Shown here: in pieces, positions 61,607 through 64,000 of the stretch
Numbering within the stretch: position 1 is the stretch's first letter
How the letters are laid out: the number at the start of each line of letters is the position of its first letter
NCBI RefSeq assembly: GCF_900205865.1
Contig: NZ_LT906662.1
Location: forward strand, 2,679,411 to 2,743,410
Source of the DNA: Thermoanaerobacterium sp. RBIITD
Lineage (GTDB): Bacteria > Bacillota > Thermoanaerobacteria > Thermoanaerobacterales > Thermoanaerobacteraceae
DNA length: 64,000 bases
Direction of reading: 5' to 3'
The notes under the pieces: generated by a model
The model's input: the letters and a program-made list of their open reading frames with translations, nothing else
Told to the model about the DNA's origin: nothing
Database searches by the model: none
Made by a program: the position numbers and the translations under genes

Positions 61607-61618
61607 AAAATGAATAAT

Positions 61619-61663
61619 GAGCATAACAATCTGTGATAAATTAGATGTTATGCTCATTTTTTG
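61619..61663 (+). terminator. Terminator after the nuclease remnant
   Basis: GAGCATAACA and TGTTATGCTC form a 10-bp stem followed by ATTTTTTG. Confidence 0.75.
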
Positions 61664-61959
61664 TTAGGCAAGATTATTTATTAAAGTATTTAGCACGTTT
61701 TTTGCAATATATGTGGTTATAACCTATAAATTTGTAAGTCGCATGAAAAGATTATCTTGATGAAGATAAATATTATGGTAGTCATGTACATTATCAGGTT
61801 TCTTCATATGAATTTGCAGTGGGTACAAAAGAAAAAAATGAATAATAAAGTAAAATAAAAGAAGGATTTTGTAGAATTATGTAGAATATAGATATATACG
61901 AGCTATGAAAGTTTACAAGACTTAAAATTTGTTGAAGCTAATATGTAGAAGGTGTCGTC
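61664..61959. other. Gene-free stretch
   Basis: AT-rich; nothing recognisable on either strand. It leads into the array 2 leader. Confidence 0.4.
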
Positions 61960-62126
61960 TACCTTAAATAGTGTAAAAAGTATGGGAGATCGACGAAATT
62001 GTTATATTCTATTTTGTAGAAATTTGTTTAGAATACTACGGTTTGTAGAATTATCAAGCTATGAGGTTGACGGTTATTTTAGAATTTGAATAAAACTTAT
62101 GGCTTTATTTGAGTATATTTAGACGG
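61960..62126 (+). promoter_or_regulatory. Leader of CRISPR array 2
   Basis: GTCGTCTACCTTAAATAGTG and TAAAAAGTATGGGAGATCGACGA around 61966-62000 align with the array 1 leader at 46238-46282. The distance to the first repeat is about 130-160 bases in both. Confidence 0.65.
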
Positions 62127-62744
62127 ATATTTAGCCTACCTATTAGGAATTGAAACCCTCGATTTCGTATAAATTTCAGCAAGTGCATCTTCATATTTAG
62201 CCTACCTATTAGGAATTGAAACTACGTAAATGGTATGAAGCCGAAATTGGACTGATAGCCATATTTAGCCTACCTATTAGGAATTGAAACTATTTGAATT
62301 TGCTTATTATGAAGTTATTAAAGATAATATTTAGCCTACCTATTAGGAATTGAAACAATGTATTCCTGAAAGTATTGGATAACCCTCTTCAGGCATATTT
62401 AGCCTACCTATTAGGAATTGAAACAGCTCTTTCAAAACTTGCTCAATGCCTTTTATTGCATATATTTAGCCTACCTATTAGGAATTGAAACTCATAATAT
62501 GCTTCATATTCATCTCGTGTGTGTGAAAATATTTAGCCTACCTATTAGGAATTGAAACCAAAAGAAGGCGCATGAGGAACAAAACAAAAAAGAAATATTT
62601 AGCCTACCTATTAGGAATTGAAACCGACACTGGCGGGAATGTATGGCTTGACAAACCAGATATTTAGCCTACCTATTAGGAATTGAAACGCTGTATTTTG
62701 ATGTTATACAGCACTGCTAAAACTCTGAATTTTTAGCCTACCTA
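62127..62744 (+). CRISPR. CRISPR array 2, 10 repeats
   Basis: A 30-base repeat beginning ATATTTAGCCTACCTATT and ending AGGAATTGAAAC occurs nine times in full (62127, 62193, 62261, 62327, 62395, 62462, 62529, 62595, 62660) and once truncated (62729). The nine spacers are 35-39 bases. It differs from the array 1 repeat at only three positions (1, 3 and 18). Same orientation, with the leader on the left. It lies directly before the CARF nuclease gene. Confidence 0.98.
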
Positions 62745-62802
62745 ATAAAAGAGTTAATAAAAAATATATTTGCAAAAGAAGGAAATTGGAATAATATGTC
62801 GA

Positions 62803-62834
62803 ATTACTTATTAAAATGTAAATTAATAAGTAAT
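62803..62834 (+). promoter_or_regulatory. Hairpin abutting the ribosome site of the CARF gene
   Basis: ATTACTTATTAA and TTAATAAGTAAT form a perfect 12-bp stem with an 8-base loop; GGAGGT begins at the next base and the start codon follows eight bases later. It could modulate translation of the effector. Confidence 0.5.
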
Positions 62835-62848
62835 GGAGGTAGTTCTAA

Positions 62849-64000
62849 ATGAATGTTTTTATAGCGTTGATAGGTTCGAATCCTTTGCCTATTTATGCAG
62901 TGTTAAATTACTTATTAAATGACAGCAGGGAAGATAAAAAAGAATTGCCATGTCCTGATGTAGCATTATGTGTTTATTCTAGAGATACATATAAGTATTT
63001 TAAGAATATTGAAAAATTAATCGGTAATAAATTAAAATTTGAACAAATTGATTTGGGGTTGTATGAACGTGATCCAAAAACAATAAAGGAAAATATAAAC
63101 GAGAAATTGTCTTCATTAAACGAAAAAGATTCTATTCAATCTATTCACCTAAATTATACAGGTGGTACTAAGGTCATGTCTGTAATTAGTTATAATGAAG
63201 TAAAAAATTATTGCAAAAATAATAACATCGAATGTATTTTTTCTGACTTAGACCCAAAAACAAATAAAATCAATGTTATAGCAAATGATGATACAGAGGT
63301 AAAGAAATATCCATTTGATGGAGACTTAAGAGATTATATTAAAGTTAAGGCTTCCACTCTTTTTAAGCTACATAATATGGAAGCAAATGAAGACATATTA
63401 GATGGTAAGTTATACTTTCCAAAAATAGACATAGATACATTTTCAAAAAAAGCTTTAGATTTATTAAATAAAAATAATCAAGATTTCAAAAATGCTTATA
63501 ATCAACTAAATGAAGAAATTAATAAAATAAAAAATAATAATGGGGATTTTAATAAATTAAAAGAAATATTCGGAGATATTATTCCGTATAAAGATCTTAA
63601 AAGCGTTGATAATGAACAACTAATATCGTTAAAGGAGTTTTTAGATGGTAAATGGCTGGAGGACTATATTTTACAGCATTTAAAAAATATTAAAGATGAT
63701 GTAAAGATAGATAACTTATATAAGTCAGTTAAAGTTAAATATAATAATAGAGAATGTGAAGTAGATGTTATAGCCATAAAAGGATATTGTACATACTTAT
63801 TTTCGTGCACAATATCACAGAAAATAAAAATAATTAAAGAAAAAGCATTTGAGGCAATTTACAGAGCAAATCAACTAGCAGGTGAACATGCAAAAGTAAT
63901 TGTAGTAAGTCCAATATCCAGTGATAAATCTAAAGAAAATAACAATTTAGAAGAACTTAAAAAAGATCTTTCATCATTTGATGCTATAAATAATAAAAAT
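62849..64000 (+). CDS. CARF-domain nuclease (Card1/Can2, DUF1887-like), 3' end outside window
   Basis: 384 codons, open to the window end. The N-terminal CARF domain shows MNVFIALIGSNPLPIYAVL and the ligand loop HLNYTGGTKVMSVIS. From about residue 270 a PD-(D/E)XK-like domain follows: LDGKWLEDYILQHL, then RECEVDVIAIKGYCTYLFSC, then KEKAFEAIYRANQLAGEHAK. Relatives are activated by cyclic oligoadenylates made by Cas10 and cut DNA or RNA. In the usual ExK position this protein has S-C-T, so its active site may differ from the textbook one. GGAGGT sets ATG 62849. It lies just after CRISPR array 2. Confidence 0.85.
   Translation, partial: MNVFIALIGSNPLPIYAVLNYLLNDSREDKKELPCPDVALCVYSRDTYKYFKNIEKLIGNKLKFEQIDLGLYERDPKTIKENINEKLSSLNEKDSIQSIHLNYTGGTKVMSVISYNEVKNYCKNNNIECIFSDLDPKTNKINVIANDDTEVKKYPFDGDLRDYIKVKASTLFKLHNMEANEDILDGKLYFPKIDIDTFSKKALDLLNKNNQDFKNAYNQLNEEINKIKNNNGDFNKLKEIFGDIIPYKDLKSVDNEQLISLKEFLDGKWLEDYILQHLKNIKDDVKIDNLYKSVKVKYNNRECEVDVIAIKGYCTYLFSCTISQKIKIIKEKAFEAIYRANQLAGEHAKVIVVSPISSDKSKENNNLEELKKDLSSFDAINNKN

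Noticed and set aside
61448-61657. 69-codon minus-strand frame near the IS21 right end
   Set aside because: It overlaps a better supported + strand protein tail and a terminator.

Overview
The window is AT-rich Firmicutes DNA. It carries a CggR-led glycolytic operon, a dnaG-rpoD pair, a type A RNase P RNA, a sigma-54 gene, a clostridial-style nitrogenase cluster with NifI1/NifI2, and CRISPR repeats ending in GAAAC. Together these point to an anaerobic, probably thermophilic, saccharolytic clostridium. Thermoanaerobacterium or a close relative is my best guess; this is inference from gene content, not a database match.

Region 1 (1-20078) is conserved core genome, all on the + strand. It holds a PHP-domain protein (cut by the window edge), rpoN, the CggR-regulated lower glycolysis operon gap-pgk-tpiA-gpmI-eno, secG, a dGTPase-like gene, dnaG-rpoD, tRNA-Asn/tRNA-Met, trmK and a NIF3-family gene, rnpB, a GNAT, mnmA, deoD, manA and two tRNA-Val genes.

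Region 2 (20079-42440) is a nitrogen-fixation and metal-acquisition island. After a decayed stretch (transposase remnant plus a fossil mini-CRISPR) come modA, nifH, an inserted IS110 element, nifI1, nifI2, nifB, nifD, nifK, a nifE-nifX fusion and nifV. Then follow modB, a DUF364 gene, modC, a FecCD/FecE-type importer with its binding protein, a methyltransferase, and an unusual radical SAM protein fused to a binding-protein lobe. There is no nifN. The nifH leader and start codon region are repeated upstream of modA, and the start region again in front of the FecCD gene, so this island seems to have been reshuffled by recombination. NifHDK would be the enzyme, NifB/NifE-X/NifV would build its cofactor, NifI1/I2 would control it post-translationally, and the two importers would supply molybdate or another metal species.

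Region 3 (42441-46412) is a transposon graveyard: broken ISAs1-like, IS21-like and IS1380-like genes and a fragment of a larger protein.

Region 4 (46413-64000) is a defence island. A 52-repeat CRISPR array is followed directly by a six-gene cassette cmr1 / cmr6-like / cas10 (Csx11-like, HD domain present, no GGDD motif) / cmr4 / cmr5 / Cas5-like RAMP. This best fits subtype III-C. Then come a membrane glycosyltransferase with a PilZ domain, a degraded IS21-family element, and a second 10-repeat array with a related repeat and leader. Last is the start of a CARF-domain nuclease of the Card1/Can2 type that runs off the window. No cas1, cas2 or cas6 is present here.
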